Below, in pieces: positions 31,449 to 40,807 of a stretch of DNA of 50,138 nt; position 1 is the stretch's first letter; every line of letters begins with the position of its first letter. The notes below the pieces were generated by a model. It was not told where the DNA came from and ran no database searches. It was given only the letters and a program-made list of their open reading frames with translations. The DNA is from Terriglobia bacterium. Lineage in GTDB: Bacteria; Acidobacteriota; Terriglobia; Bryobacterales; Bryobacteraceae. The position numbers were made by a program, and so were the translations under genes. The DNA lies in the NCBI GenBank assembly GCA_020073365.1, contig JAIQFL010000029.1:1-50138 (forward strand), read 5' to 3'.

Positions 31449-32438
31449 ATGAGAATCGTTCTTTTCGTTATGGCCGTGTGTCTAGGGGCGTCGCACGGGG
31501 GTCTGGCCCAGGCCTTGCCGCCGGACGTCCCCGGCCAGGTTTTCCGCGTTACGTCGGAACTGGTTGTACTGGACGCACAGGTACTGAACCGGAAGACGGG
31601 GCTTCCGGTGGCTTCGCTCAAGCTGGAGGACTTCGAAGTTTTCGAGGACGGCGTCAAGCAGCAACTCACTGCCGTCAGCCAGGACAAGCTGCCGCTTTCC
31701 ATCGTCTTCCTCTTCGATCTGACCGATAGTGTACAGCCCGTTCTTGTGCCCCTCGCCAAGGGGGCCGCGGAAGCGTTGCGGCACCTGAAACCGGAGGATG
31801 AAGTCGCCGTGATGGTCTACCAGGCAAAAGCTAAGCTGCTCCAGGATTTCACTACTAACCGGGATCTGGTGGTGGCCGCGATCGAAAGGGCCAGCACGGG
31901 GAAGCGCGACGAAAGCGAAGAAGCCTATTTCAACGAAGGCGTGTTTCAAGCGGCGGCCCAATCCCGCAAGGCCACCAACTCCAGCAGCCGCCGGGTGGTC
32001 ATCTGGCTCACCGATAACGTGCCCAACGTCCCGGATCACGACTGGGTACATACCGAAAAGCAGGCGCTCAGTGAAGTGTTCGAATCCGGGGCGGTAGTGT
32101 GTTCCCTGCTGGAAATGAGCGCGATGTCGAATGCCATGACCGTACTATACAAGCACAACCCGGTCTTCTCCCCATGGCGCAAACGCTTCCCTCCCGGCGA
32201 TGTACACCACTATGCCGATCAGACCGGCGGCCTGGTCTTGAAGTCCGGGAAGACCGAGGTGGCCACCAAACTGGCGGAGTTGATCGACCAGATCCGCAGC
32301 CGGTACAGCCTGGCTTACAAGCCTTCGGCCGAACAGCCTGCCGGCACGTTCTGCCGCACCGAAGTGAAGCTCTCACGCGCCGCGGAAGCGCGCGAAGGCC
32401 GGGTGTTGGTGCGAGCGAGACAGGGATATTACCGGTAA
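31449..32438 (+). CDS. Secreted VWFA-domain protein, acidobacterial type
   Basis: 329 aa. Signal peptide MRIVLFVMAVCLGASHGGLA, then a short beta-rich segment (FRVTSELVVLDAQVLNRKTG, LEDFEVFEDGVKQQLTAV) and a von Willebrand factor A domain. The metal-ion-dependent adhesion site reads FLFDLTDSV (DxTxS, a variant of DxSxS) near residue 93, with VVIWLTDNVP as the later strand. The layout matches the VWFA-related family expanded in Acidobacteriota; function is unknown, presumably protein binding in the periplasm or outside. Followed by a perfect 18-bp hairpin. Confidence 0.87.
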   Translation: MRIVLFVMAVCLGASHGGLAQALPPDVPGQVFRVTSELVVLDAQVLNRKTGLPVASLKLEDFEVFEDGVKQQLTAVSQDKLPLSIVFLFDLTDSVQPVLVPLAKGAAEALRHLKPEDEVAVMVYQAKAKLLQDFTTNRDLVVAAIERASTGKRDESEEAYFNEGVFQAAAQSRKATNSSSRRVVIWLTDNVPNVPDHDWVHTEKQALSEVFESGAVVCSLLEMSAMSNAMTVLYKHNPVFSPWRKRFPPGDVHHYADQTGGLVLKSGKTEVATKLAELIDQIRSRYSLAYKPSAEQPAGTFCRTEVKLSRAAEAREGRVLVRARQGYYR

Positions 32439-32454
32439 GGCCGCTACGGGCTTG

Positions 32455-32522
32455 GTGGGGCATGCTTTAGCTCAGCTCTCTTTTTGGTTTGTGATTTCTG
32501 GGCAAGCTAAAGCATGCCCCAC
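32455..32522. terminator. Perfect 18-bp inverted repeat between two genes
   Basis: GTGGGGCATGCTTTAGCT at 32455-32472 and its exact complement at 32505-32522, spacer 32 bases containing CTCTTTTTGG. It can stop transcription after the VWFA gene or be a dispersed palindromic repeat; similar TGGGGCATGC units are typical of intergenic repeats in this group. The right arm ends 25 bases before the next start codon. Confidence 0.6.
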
Positions 32523-32547
32523 CCACACAACTGCTATCCTGCCCGAT

Positions 32548-33537
32548 ATGAGGTTCATCCTGAGCCTGGCGCTCGCCATCCTGCCCGCTTGCGCGCAATC
32601 GGGCTCGCTCGGTTTTCTCAACCACAACCGGCCCGTGCTCGACGCCCACAACTGCTACCCGTATGAAGGCCAGTGGGCGGACCGCATCGATCGCGCGCTG
32701 AAAAACGGGTTTCCAGTCGGCATCGAACAGGATATGGCCTGGTACGTGGATCCGGCGACGGGCAAGGGACGCGCCGTGGTTTCCCATACCGACAAGACCA
32801 CCGGCTCCGAGCCGTTGCTGCGGGATTACTTCTTCGAACGGGTGCGGCCCATCGTGGAGAAGGCCCTGGCGGAGAACGACCGATCCCGTTGGCCGCTGAT
32901 CGTGCTCCACTTCGATTTCAAGGACACTCGCGCCTCCTTGCTGCACGCCGTTTGGGACCTGCTGTGCGAGTATCGGGATTGGATCACTACCGCGACCAAG
33001 ACCGCCGACCCGCACGATCTGGCCCCGTTCGAGCCGAAGCCGCTGCTGGTGCTGACCGAGGATTCCGACGCTCAGGAGGATGTCTTCTTCCGTGAAGTTC
33101 CCACTGGTGGCAAGCTGCGCCTGTTCGGGTCCGCTCACACCAAAGCCATTCCGTCGAAGCCGAAAGCCCAGCACGACCATCTGCTCGCAACCTTGCCGCC
33201 CGAGGAACTGCTCTCCACACCACCCACCAACTACCGGCGATGGTGGAACAACTCGTGGTTCGCGGTGGAAGAAGGCGGGCAGCACGAGGCGGGCGATTGG
33301 ACGCCGGCCGACGAACGCCGCCTGCGCGCCCTGGTGGATCACGCGCACAAACTCGGCTATTGGATCCGCTTTTATACGCTCGATGGATTTGCCAAGGCCG
33401 AGGATCGCGGGTGGGGCGACGCCTATAACTTCGGCTCCCGCGACGCTGTGCTGGCGCGATGGAAGGCCGCCCTCCGGGCCGGGGTGAACCTCATCGCGAC
33501 CAATCAATACGAGGATCTGGCAGCTCTGATGCGCTAG
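32548..33537 (+). CDS. Secreted glycerophosphodiester phosphodiesterase / PI-PLC-like protein
   Basis: 329 aa. Signal peptide MRFILSLALAILPACAQSG, then a TIM-barrel phosphodiesterase-like core. RPVLDAHNCYPYEGQWADRI supplies a catalytic-type His (HN), FPVGIEQDMAWYVD the acidic pair, then a VLHFDFKDTRASLLHAVW strand and the C-terminal YWIRFYTLDG and GVNLIATNQYEDLA, as in PI-specific phospholipase C/GDPD-like families. Substrate unknown; presumed phosphodiester of a lipid or sugar. The frame opens at 32452 within the hairpin, but the ATG at 32548 starts the signal peptide. Confidence 0.75.
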   Translation: MRFILSLALAILPACAQSGSLGFLNHNRPVLDAHNCYPYEGQWADRIDRALKNGFPVGIEQDMAWYVDPATGKGRAVVSHTDKTTGSEPLLRDYFFERVRPIVEKALAENDRSRWPLIVLHFDFKDTRASLLHAVWDLLCEYRDWITTATKTADPHDLAPFEPKPLLVLTEDSDAQEDVFFREVPTGGKLRLFGSAHTKAIPSKPKAQHDHLLATLPPEELLSTPPTNYRRWWNNSWFAVEEGGQHEAGDWTPADERRLRALVDHAHKLGYWIRFYTLDGFAKAEDRGWGDAYNFGSRDAVLARWKAALRAGVNLIATNQYEDLAALMR

Positions 33538-33547
33538 ACATCTGTGC

Positions 33548-34333
33548 TCAGTGCGCTTTCGCTTGGAACAGGGCGAAAACCGCGCCTTGCGGGTCGCCCA
33601 CGACTGCCATCCGGCCCACACCCTCCATGGCCATCGGGCCCATGTAGAGGGTGGCGCCGAGGTCCTTGGCTTTGGCAGCGGACGCGTCGCAGTCCTGCGC
33701 TACGAAATACAGCATCCAGTGCGGCGGGGCGTTGGGATTGCGATGCGCGGATGGCGGGATGCCACCAATGAACTGTTCGCCATTCCTGATGTGCAGATAT
33801 CCGGAAGTATCATGCTCTCCCGGCGTCACTTCCCAGCCGAACAGCATACTGTAAAAGGCGGCGGCGGTTTCCTGGTCGGGCGTGCTCAAGTCCGCCCAGC
33901 ATAGCGTGCCCGGCACGCCAGCGATCCCGATACCCGTTTTCTCGATCGCCTGCCACACGCTAAACACGGCGCCCGTGGGATCCTGCAATACCGCCATGCG
34001 GCCGAAGTCCTGCACATCGAACGGCGCCACCACCACCTTACCGCCGCCCTCCGCGACTTTGGCGGCGGCTTCATCGGCGCTGGTCACCGCCACATAGATC
34101 ATCCAGTGCGGCGGCAGATGCTGCTCCAGCATCTGGGCATTCATGCCATACGCACCGGCGGTATCGCGGTCTTCCAGCCGGAACATGGTGTAGAACTGGT
34201 CCGGACCCATGGGGAAGTCCACCACCTCCCATCCGAACAGCGGCTGGTAAAACTGTTGGGCGGCCTTCTGGTCGGGGGTCGCGAGCTCGATCCAGCAAAA
34301 GGATCCGGGTGCATGCTTGTCGAGGTGTGCCAT
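33548..34333 (-). CDS. Two-domain VOC-family (glyoxalase-like) protein
   Basis: 261 aa with two tandem VOC modules of about 125 residues. Domain 1: GSFCWIELATPDQKAAQQFY, then GRMAVLQDPTGAVFSVWQ. Domain 2: GTLCWADLSTPDQETAAAFY, then GRMAVVGDPQGAVFALFQ. This matches the CFP30B/CFP32-like branch. Metal-binding residues of true glyoxalase are not complete, so the enzymatic role, if any, is unknown. The start was set at MAHLDKHAPGSF; the frame upstream is non-homologous. Convergent with the phosphodiesterase gene (10 bases), divergent from the dehydratase gene. Confidence 0.88.
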   Translation of the reverse strand: MAHLDKHAPGSFCWIELATPDQKAAQQFYQPLFGWEVVDFPMGPDQFYTMFRLEDRDTAGAYGMNAQMLEQHLPPHWMIYVAVTSADEAAAKVAEGGGKVVVAPFDVQDFGRMAVLQDPTGAVFSVWQAIEKTGIGIAGVPGTLCWADLSTPDQETAAAFYSMLFGWEVTPGEHDTSGYLHIRNGEQFIGGIPPSAHRNPNAPPHWMLYFVAQDCDASAAKAKDLGATLYMGPMAMEGVGRMAVVGDPQGAVFALFQAKAH

Positions 34334-34375
34334 GAGCGGCAGTATAGCAAACGACTGTTTCCTGGAGGTTAAGAT

Positions 34376-35362
34376 ATGGAGATGCCGGTCACGCTCGCCC
34401 AGGTGGAGGAAGCGCGTCGAAATATTGCGCCCGTTGCGCTTCGCACTCCGCTCGTACCGTTCCACGCGGATGCGCCCGCGGAGCTGTATTTGAAGCTCGA
34501 AAACTTACAGCCCATCGGGTCGTTCAAGATCCGCGGAGCCGCCAACGTCATGGCGCGAACGCCGCGCGAGAAACTGGAGCGGGGTGTGTTGACCGCCTCG
34601 GCCGGCAACATGGCGCAAGGCGTGGCCTTCTGCGCGCGGCGCCTGGGCGTTCCGGCGACCATCGTGGCGCCGGATACGGCTCCCCAAACCAAGATTCGGG
34701 CGGTGGAGCGCATGGGGGGACGGGTGATCCAGGTCCCGTTTGCGGAGTGGTGGCGGACCTTCGAGACCCGCGCGTACCCGGGAGTCGACGCTACTTTCAT
34801 TCACGCCTTTGACGACCTGGATGTGATGGCGGGGAATGGCACCATCGCGCTGGAACTGCTGGAGGACCTGGCCGGTCTGGATGCGGTGGTGATTCCCTGG
34901 GGCGGCGGAGGGCTCTCGTGCGGGATCGCGGCGGTTTTGCGCCGGCTCGCCCCGCGGGTGCGGATCTACGCCGCCGAGATCGAGACTGCGGCTCCGCTCG
35001 CGGCATCGCTGGCGGCGGGCGAGCCGCGCACGGTGGAGTACCAGCCTTCGTTCGTGGATGGCATCGGCAGCAAGATGGTCTTTCGCAACATGTTCGAGCT
35101 GGCGCAAGGTCTGTTGGATGGCTCCCTGGTGGTGACGCTGAGAGAGGCGGCGCAGGCCATGAAACTGATTGCCGAGAGGAACCGCGTGATCGTCGAAGGC
35201 GCCTCGGCCTGCGCGGTCGCCGCGGCGATGTCCGGCCGCGCGGGCTCCGGCAAGGTGGTAGCGATTGTGTCCGGGGGCAATATCGACCTGGATAAATTCG
35301 CGGAGTTGGTGAGTGGGACAGACGATCGTCTTCTGTCGTCTGTCAGCCGCCTCTCAACATGA
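34376..35362 (+). CDS. Threonine/serine dehydratase-like PLP enzyme with repeat-encoded C-terminal tail
   Basis: 328 aa fold type II PLP enzyme. The Schiff-base Lys is in PIGSFKIRGAANVM near residue 48; ASAGNMAQGVAF binds the substrate carboxylate; WGGGGLSCGIAAVL is the glycine loop for PLP phosphate; IVSGGNIDL near the end ligates the pyridine ring. It lacks an ACT regulatory domain, so a catabolic threonine/serine dehydratase (2-oxobutanoate or pyruvate formation) or a serine racemase-like activity are both possible. GGAGG lies 8 bases before the ATG. The last residues, GTDDRLLSSVSRLST, and the stop come from a family R repeat rather than from the ancestral gene. Confidence 0.88.
   Translation: MEMPVTLAQVEEARRNIAPVALRTPLVPFHADAPAELYLKLENLQPIGSFKIRGAANVMARTPREKLERGVLTASAGNMAQGVAFCARRLGVPATIVAPDTAPQTKIRAVERMGGRVIQVPFAEWWRTFETRAYPGVDATFIHAFDDLDVMAGNGTIALELLEDLAGLDAVVIPWGGGGLSCGIAAVLRRLAPRVRIYAAEIETAAPLAASLAAGEPRTVEYQPSFVDGIGSKMVFRNMFELAQGLLDGSLVVTLREAAQAMKLIAERNRVIVEGASACAVAAAMSGRAGSGKVVAIVSGGNIDLDKFAELVSGTDDRLLSSVSRLST
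35312..35349 (-). repeat. Family R palindromic repeat, supplying a gene's C-terminus
   Basis: GTGGGACAGACGATCGTC and the complementary GACGACAG arm, minus orientation. It lies within the last codons of the dehydratase-like gene. Confidence 0.8.
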
Positions 35363-35467
35363 ATTCTCTTAACGTGAAATCCGGTTCATGTCTGACACCC
35401 GCCCGGCGACTCATACGTTACTCCATGTGAGGGCATCCGAAAGAGGTCCTCAGAGGGGAGAACGACG

Positions 35468-35845
35468 ATGCGGTATTCCAAATGGTTTGTCTGGCTCGCG
35501 CTGGCTGCGGCGGTGGCGCTTCCCGGCGCGTCGACTCTGGCGGCCCAAGACGGCTACGGGCGAGATGTCTACCGGGATCGCGCGGACCTGCGCGGCGACT
35601 ATCGGGACCTGGCGCACGACTACGGCAACGTGAATCGTCTGCGCGCCGATATCGCGCGGGATCAATGGCGGCTCAATGAGGCCCTGCGCTGCGGCCGGAA
35701 CCGGGAGGCTGCGCAAATTGCCCGCGACATCGATCGCGACCGGTCGAGGCTCGGGTCGCAATGGCGCGACATCCGCCGCGACCAGCACGACACGTACCGG
35801 GACCGGCGGGACCTGGGCCGCGATTATCGCAATTCGTGGCGGTAG
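35468..35845 (+). CDS. Secreted Arg/Asp-rich protein
   Basis: 125 aa, family not named. Signal peptide WFVWLALAAAVALPGASTLA, then a low-complexity body dominated by R, D and Y with about 10-residue periodic DRxDLRxDYRDL units (e.g. VYRDRADLRGDYRDLAHDYG and TYRDRRDLGRDYRNSWR), predicted strongly helical and highly charged. Such proteins could bind polyanions or form a charged coil in the periplasm; this is speculation. Convergent with the beta-barrel gene. Confidence 0.7.
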   Translation: MRYSKWFVWLALAAAVALPGASTLAAQDGYGRDVYRDRADLRGDYRDLAHDYGNVNRLRADIARDQWRLNEALRCGRNREAAQIARDIDRDRSRLGSQWRDIRRDQHDTYRDRRDLGRDYRNSWR

Positions 35846-35884
35846 CCGGTTAGCCAAAACCCAACACAGGCAAGAATGCCCGTG

Positions 35885-36496
35885 TTACCGGGCCCCAAAG
35901 CGGAAAACCGGGCCGATGCTGAAGCGGAAATTGCTCTGCTTGGTCTTACTGAAGTCCGTCAGGTACAGGCCGGGCTCCACACGGATGCCGATCAGCTTGT
36001 TCACGGAATAGTCCACGGGTACCGCAAACAGGGCCGCGAACTTGGTCTGGTTGAGGCTGCCGTAGCCGGCCGCGCCCAATGCCTGGGCGGCAGTGGCACT
36101 GGTGGATGGGTCGGTGTTCACCTGCCCGAACACTCCGCCCAGCAGGATCTTGAAATTCGACTGCACGCGCCGGGTGTCGAGAAAGCGGAACTGCGGACCC
36201 GCCATGTAGCTGTATTCCTTGAAGCTGAGGCTGGGCGCGCTGACCCCGGAAGGGGGAGGCAGCGTACCGAACTGCCCCGCGATCTCGATGCCGGCTCCGA
36301 ACCAGGAATTGGCGTAACCGCTCACAGAAGTCACCCAACCGTGCATACTCTGTTTGGGAAGAGGAACCTCGGGATTGGCCTTGGCGTAGGAGTAGCCCCC
36401 GAAGATCTCAGCGGTGTTGTTTTGCGCCGGAAGGCGGTGCGCAACGGCAAAGAAGAGACAAACCCCAGTGAGGATCGTTTGATTGCGATTAGCCAT
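35885..36496 (-). CDS. Outer-membrane beta-barrel protein
   Basis: 203 aa. Signal peptide (QTILTGVCLFFAVAHRLPAQ), then alternating short amphipathic strands such as AEIFGGYSYAKAN, FGAGIEIAGQFGTL, YSYMAGPQFRFLDTRR and NFKILLGGVFGQV, ending FRFSIGPVFRFGAR. This matches small OmpA-like/OmpW-like porin-type barrels of 8-10 strands. Ligand unknown. Transcribed after a family R repeat and the TonB receptor gene, same strand, with about 110 bases between; may be independent. Confidence 0.78.
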   Translation of the reverse strand: MANRNQTILTGVCLFFAVAHRLPAQNNTAEIFGGYSYAKANPEVPLPKQSMHGWVTSVSGYANSWFGAGIEIAGQFGTLPPPSGVSAPSLSFKEYSYMAGPQFRFLDTRRVQSNFKILLGGVFGQVNTDPSTSATAAQALGAAGYGSLNQTKFAALFAVPVDYSVNKLIGIRVEPGLYLTDFSKTKQSNFRFSIGPVFRFGAR

Positions 36497-36556
36497 GGAA
36501 AATCATCTCCTTGAAAAGCGGCCGGCCTCCCCCTTGGGAAACCGGCCTTGCTAAGC

Positions 36557-36609
36557 TAGCCGGCTAAGAGCCGGCTGACAGACGACGACAGGCGATCGTC
36601 TGTCCCACC
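36557..36609 (+). repeat. Family R palindromic repeat, copy between receptor and barrel genes
   Basis: Both hairpins are present: TAGCCGGCTAAGAGCCGGCT and GACAGACGAC...GATCGTCTGTCCCACC. It ends 3 bases from the receptor stop codon. Confidence 0.8.
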
Positions 36610-36611
36610 GA

Positions 36612-39600
36612 TCAGAAGAACAGCTTCAGCGCCAACTCTATCAGGCGCGGGAAGTTTTGCTGAGTCTTGCCGATGAGCCCGAAAGCGGCGTTGTTGAAGG
36701 TGGTGCTGCCGGGACCCGGCCGGATGGGACTGTTGGCGATGTTGAACGATTCGGCGCGGAACTGCAGCCTGTACCGCTCGTGGAACGTCGTGTTCTTCTC
36801 GAGGGCGATATTGAACTGCGGCGAGGCCGGATTTTCCACATTGCCCGAGAACCTCGGCGGAAGGAACGTGGCGATGTTGTTGGTGGGAAAACTGCCATAG
36901 CACTTCGGGTTGTTGTTGAACCAGTGGTCCTCGGTCTGGCCGGTAGCCTTCCCGGTGACCGGGTCCACGTAGTGCGTGTAGTCACCGCAATAGTTGACCG
37001 CTTGTGGCAATCCCACGAAGCTTCCGGAGATGTAGCTGACCGTCCAGGGGATGGTCCAGCCGCTGAGCACTTTGTCCGCTCCGCCGTGCACGGAGTTGGC
37101 GAAGTGACGGCCTTTCCCGACGGGCAGGTCCCAAACACCGCTGAACCCGAGTTCCTGAGGCTTGTTGGCCGAGTCGGGCTGCCAGTAGAAGAGGTCTTTC
37201 GGGCTGTTGATCGGATAAGTCTTCAGCGTGCCCGTGGTCCCGCTGGGGTCAAGTTGCAGGATTGCGCCAGTGTTGGTCAACCAGGCGGTCGAGATGCAGC
37301 AGTCCCAGAACATCTGCTTGCTGAAGGTATAGGACAGGACAAAAGTCATATTGCCGAGCGCGCTGGAATCGCCACCGGCACGCTTCTGAACGCTGACCTG
37401 GAGGGCGTCGGACCGGAAGATCCGGGCTGCAATGTCGTTGTCTACATAGCCCGAATTCCCGGCGGAGCTCCCGCCCCACAAAGCGTAGGCGCCTTGGTTC
37501 ATCAGGTTGTCGGCACTTCGCGTGCTGCTCGACCCGATGCCGCTGGTGGTCGGAATTCCCGCAATGCCAAAGAACGGATTCGCCAGGGGCCGGGTAAAGA
37601 ACGTCGCATCCTGCATCGCGAGCTGTTGGTTGGCGATACCGGCGGCGTCCTGGACATGGCCCAGATCGTGGCCGGACCCGGTAGTGTTATAGCGGTTGTT
37701 ATTGCCGGCATACGAAACATCCAGGACGATGGCGCCCGGCAATTGGCGCTGGATTCCAATCGTATACTGATACGTTCGGGGGATCTTGTAATGGAGAATG
37801 TTCTGGGTAAAAGTTTGGCCGACATTGGCCAAGGCTCCAGCGGCTGGGCCCGCTGCAGTCGCCAAACCTTTGGGGAACGGGTTGACCAGTGAGTAGGGTC
37901 CGGTGGGAGCTCCGCCGGTACACTGATTGTTCGTAAGCCCGGTGATGTCGTTATAGCAGGCCGACGGGAATTGACCGGCGGTAAAGCCGGACAAGTAAGG
38001 GGTTTGGAGGCTGAATCCGGTCTGGCCGTTGCCGTTATTGGTGTCGGACTGATAGTACACACCGATGCCGCCACGAATTACGGTCTTATCGTTCACGCGG
38101 TAAGCAAAACCAATGCGCGGAGCGCCGTTGGTAAGGTCCGTGTACCTCTGGCGCCGTGGAAGGCCGTCCACGCCTGCGAATTTCCAAACGCCCAGGATGG
38201 CGGCCGGCGGCGTCGGATAGGGATACTTCGGGTTGGTGGCATCGTAGGCCGCTTTGTCAGCCTTCCAAGCCGTCAAAATCTGGTCGCTCAGCGGATTCAC
38301 CTGGTTGATGTCGAACTCCGAGCTCATCCGGTTGTAGCGCTCCAGGTAAGGAAGTTGGAACTCATAGCGCAGGCCGATATCCAGTGTCAGTCGATTGGTG
38401 ACCTTCCACGTATCCTGTGCGAACCAGGCATAGTACTGCCGGCTCAAATAGTAGGTCGCATTGTTGTCGATATTGCCGCTCGTGGGAATGCCCAGCAGCA
38501 GCGACCCAATGCCCAGGAACTGATCGGTGGCGTTGATCGTCCGGTCGGTGGCCTGTTGTACGCCGCTAGCGCCGAAAGTAAAGGTTCCATAGGCATTTCC
38601 GGGGGCCACGTTGCCACGAGACTCGTAGTTCATTTCGAAGCCGAAGTGCAGTGAGTGCCGGCCCTTGGTCCAGGTGATGTTGGGATTGAAGATCCAGCGG
38701 TTGTAAGGCGTCCAACTGAAGCTGCCGGAGCCGAAGAGCGGGCCGGTGAAGCCGCCGATATTGATGTTGGGGAGAACCGACTTGTCCACCGTGGGCGCGT
38801 GGATCATGTTAGTCATGCCGATGGATTGCGCGGTGATCGTCTGCGCCTGGTCACTATAACCCGGTGTCAGTTGCACGAACCGGAAGAAGCTCGCCTTAAT
38901 GTCGAGAACCGCGTTAGACGAGATCACGTGCGTCTCATCCAGGTTCAGGCCGGTGAAGGTCCGGTTATTGTCGATGTTTCCCTGGGCCACCGGTTTGGGA
39001 AAAGTGCTCGTCGAGCGGTATTCGTAGCCGTGAAACTCGCTGAACAGCGCGTAGAACTTGTCCTTATCGCCGAAATTGTGGTCCCAACGGACGATCGGCT
39101 GGTTATACCAGTAACGGCCCGTGTTACCGGGATTGAGGTAATTTCCGGTAATTCCGGCGGCTCCCTGCCCGGGCGTATTCGGCGCCGGCAGATAAGAGAG
39201 GATCTTGGTGGCGATGGGGCTGATGCGGCTGGCCGGAATTACGTTGCCTGGGAACTGGTTGCGCCAGAAGTTCGAGCCGAACGAACCGCTACACGGTTCC
39301 GTGGAAGCAGGCCCACTGCCCGGTGTGCAGGCATGCGTAGTGAGCGGATCGTAAACCAGCATGTTGTAATTCGAGAAATTCTGGCCGTTACGCAGATCCA
39401 GGGGTACTGCCTGCACGCCGGACCCCGGGAACGGAATGGTTTCCTGCCATCCTTCGTAGCTGGTGAACAGGAAATCCTTATCCTTGCGGATGGGCCCGCC
39501 GAACACGCCGCCGAACTGGTTCTGATGGTGATTGCCCTTGGGCGCCCCGGCGAAATTGTTGGCAAAGTTGTTGGCGTCGAGGTGCCCGTTGCGGAAGTAG

Positions 39601-40379
39601 TCGTAGACGTCGCCGTGCCAGGAATTGGTGCCGCCTTTGATGACGGTATTGACCACGCCGCCGGCCTCGTGACCTACGGACGCGTCAAAGACGGTGGTCT
39701 CCGCCTTGAACTCCTGGATGGAGTCCACGCTGGGCGCAAATTCCCAGGTACTGCCGTTGTCGCTGATGGGCGTGCCGTTCATCATGAACACGTTGTTGCC
39801 GTTGCCGGCGCGGGCGCCGTTAAACTTGTAGCTGCTGTTGACGTCCCATCCGCGGGTGCCGGAGAAACCGGAGGCGCCGAACTGCTCCTGGGTGAAAATC
39901 ACGCCGGGAGTGAGCGCCAGCAGCATGTAGCTCTGGCGGCCGTTCAACGGATACTCCTGCGTCTTGATGGGGTCGAACACCAGGCCGCGGTTGGCGTCGC
40001 CGGTGTCGATCTGTTCCTGCTGCCCGGTCACGGTGATCTCGGTCGTGGACTGGCCGACGGTCAATTGCAGATTCATGTTCAGCCGTTGCGCCACGGCGAG
40101 AGTGATCCCCTGGCGCTTCAATGCCTGGAAACCGGCGGCGCTCGCCTCGATATTGTAAACGCCGGGAGTCAGGTACGGGATCGTATAAACGCCATCCGAC
40201 GTGGTTTTGGTTTCGCTGGTGTTGTTGGTGGCGGTGTTAACCGCTTTCACCGTCGCGTTTGGAATTGCGGCTCCACTAGGATCCGTTACGATTCCAGTTA
40301 ACGTTGCCTGGTCTTGCGCGTACAGCCCGACCGAGAGCCAGAGAAGCGCAACAATCTTGGTCATGCTTCGAATCGCCAT
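36612..40379 (-). CDS. Oar-like TonB-dependent receptor with carboxypeptidase-regulatory domain
   Basis: About 1255 aa. Signal peptide around IVALLWLSVGLYAQ; N-terminal carboxypeptidase-regulatory domain (ATLTGIVTDPSGAAIPNATV through LTPGVYNIEASAAGF) near residues 25-105. Then ITVTGQQEQIDTGD, a plug (SVDSIQEFKAETTVFDASVG, VVNTVIKGGTNSWHGDVYDY) and a very large barrel ending IELALKLFF with the terminal Phe expected of outer-membrane proteins. This architecture is the OmpA-related, TonB-like family strongly expanded in Acidobacteriota; natural ligands are usually complex carbohydrate or peptide. ATG 40379 was chosen because GGGG precedes it closely; the frame also opens upstream at 40451. Confidence 0.92.
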   Translation of the reverse strand: MAIRSMTKIVALLWLSVGLYAQDQATLTGIVTDPSGAAIPNATVKAVNTATNNTSETKTTSDGVYTIPYLTPGVYNIEASAAGFQALKRQGITLAVAQRLNMNLQLTVGQSTTEITVTGQQEQIDTGDANRGLVFDPIKTQEYPLNGRQSYMLLALTPGVIFTQEQFGASGFSGTRGWDVNSSYKFNGARAGNGNNVFMMNGTPISDNGSTWEFAPSVDSIQEFKAETTVFDASVGHEAGGVVNTVIKGGTNSWHGDVYDYFRNGHLDANNFANNFAGAPKGNHHQNQFGGVFGGPIRKDKDFLFTSYEGWQETIPFPGSGVQAVPLDLRNGQNFSNYNMLVYDPLTTHACTPGSGPASTEPCSGSFGSNFWRNQFPGNVIPASRISPIATKILSYLPAPNTPGQGAAGITGNYLNPGNTGRYWYNQPIVRWDHNFGDKDKFYALFSEFHGYEYRSTSTFPKPVAQGNIDNNRTFTGLNLDETHVISSNAVLDIKASFFRFVQLTPGYSDQAQTITAQSIGMTNMIHAPTVDKSVLPNINIGGFTGPLFGSGSFSWTPYNRWIFNPNITWTKGRHSLHFGFEMNYESRGNVAPGNAYGTFTFGASGVQQATDRTINATDQFLGIGSLLLGIPTSGNIDNNATYYLSRQYYAWFAQDTWKVTNRLTLDIGLRYEFQLPYLERYNRMSSEFDINQVNPLSDQILTAWKADKAAYDATNPKYPYPTPPAAILGVWKFAGVDGLPRRQRYTDLTNGAPRIGFAYRVNDKTVIRGGIGVYYQSDTNNGNGQTGFSLQTPYLSGFTAGQFPSACYNDITGLTNNQCTGGAPTGPYSLVNPFPKGLATAAGPAAGALANVGQTFTQNILHYKIPRTYQYTIGIQRQLPGAIVLDVSYAGNNNRYNTTGSGHDLGHVQDAAGIANQQLAMQDATFFTRPLANPFFGIAGIPTTSGIGSSSTRSADNLMNQGAYALWGGSSAGNSGYVDNDIAARIFRSDALQVSVQKRAGGDSSALGNMTFVLSYTFSKQMFWDCCISTAWLTNTGAILQLDPSGTTGTLKTYPINSPKDLFYWQPDSANKPQELGFSGVWDLPVGKGRHFANSVHGGADKVLSGWTIPWTVSYISGSFVGLPQAVNYCGDYTHYVDPVTGKATGQTEDHWFNNNPKCYGSFPTNNIATFLPPRFSGNVENPASPQFNIALEKNTTFHERYRLQFRAESFNIANSPIRPGPGSTTFNNAAFGLIGKTQQNFPRLIELALKLFF

Positions 40380-40807
40380 ATATCCCCTTTTCCGCACTGC
40401 CAACAACCCAACCATTCGGAAGAGCCAGATATCCCAGACTGCGGTTGGCACGTAATCAGACGTGAGTATCCAATAATGATGGGTTCGTTTAGATCATAAG
40501 GCATCCCGAGTGCGAAAAACAAGCAAATTTACCGGTAGAAGTCCAATGTTTTCAGAGAGTAATATTCCATTTCCCGGATTCGCCGGCAGCCCCGATTCCG
40601 CAACTTGTAACTGCTTGGAAAAGCGTGGGCTGAAGGAGCGAAAGCTACAGGTTTACGTACATTGGGGACGCCGACCGACTGCGTGTGGGTGCGTATAATC
40701 ACAAGCGCCGGGAAGCCGGTAAGCCATCGTTAGTTTTTGCCAAAGATTCGATTCAGGAAAACTGGGGTTGAGCTGCCACGCGGCACGCGGCCTCCAGCAC
40801 CCCCGAC
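40380..40807. other. Intergenic region upstream of the Oar-like receptor
   Basis: About 430 bases with no gene; AT-rich at 40440-40580, where the receptor promoter would be expected. No hairpin or repeat family of the window is found in it. The DUF1028 gene ends at its right border. Confidence 0.4.

Noticed and set aside
38655-40301. 548-codon open frame opposite the Oar-like receptor
   Set aside because: Val/Ala-rich antisense frame of a receptor gene; no start signal or domain.
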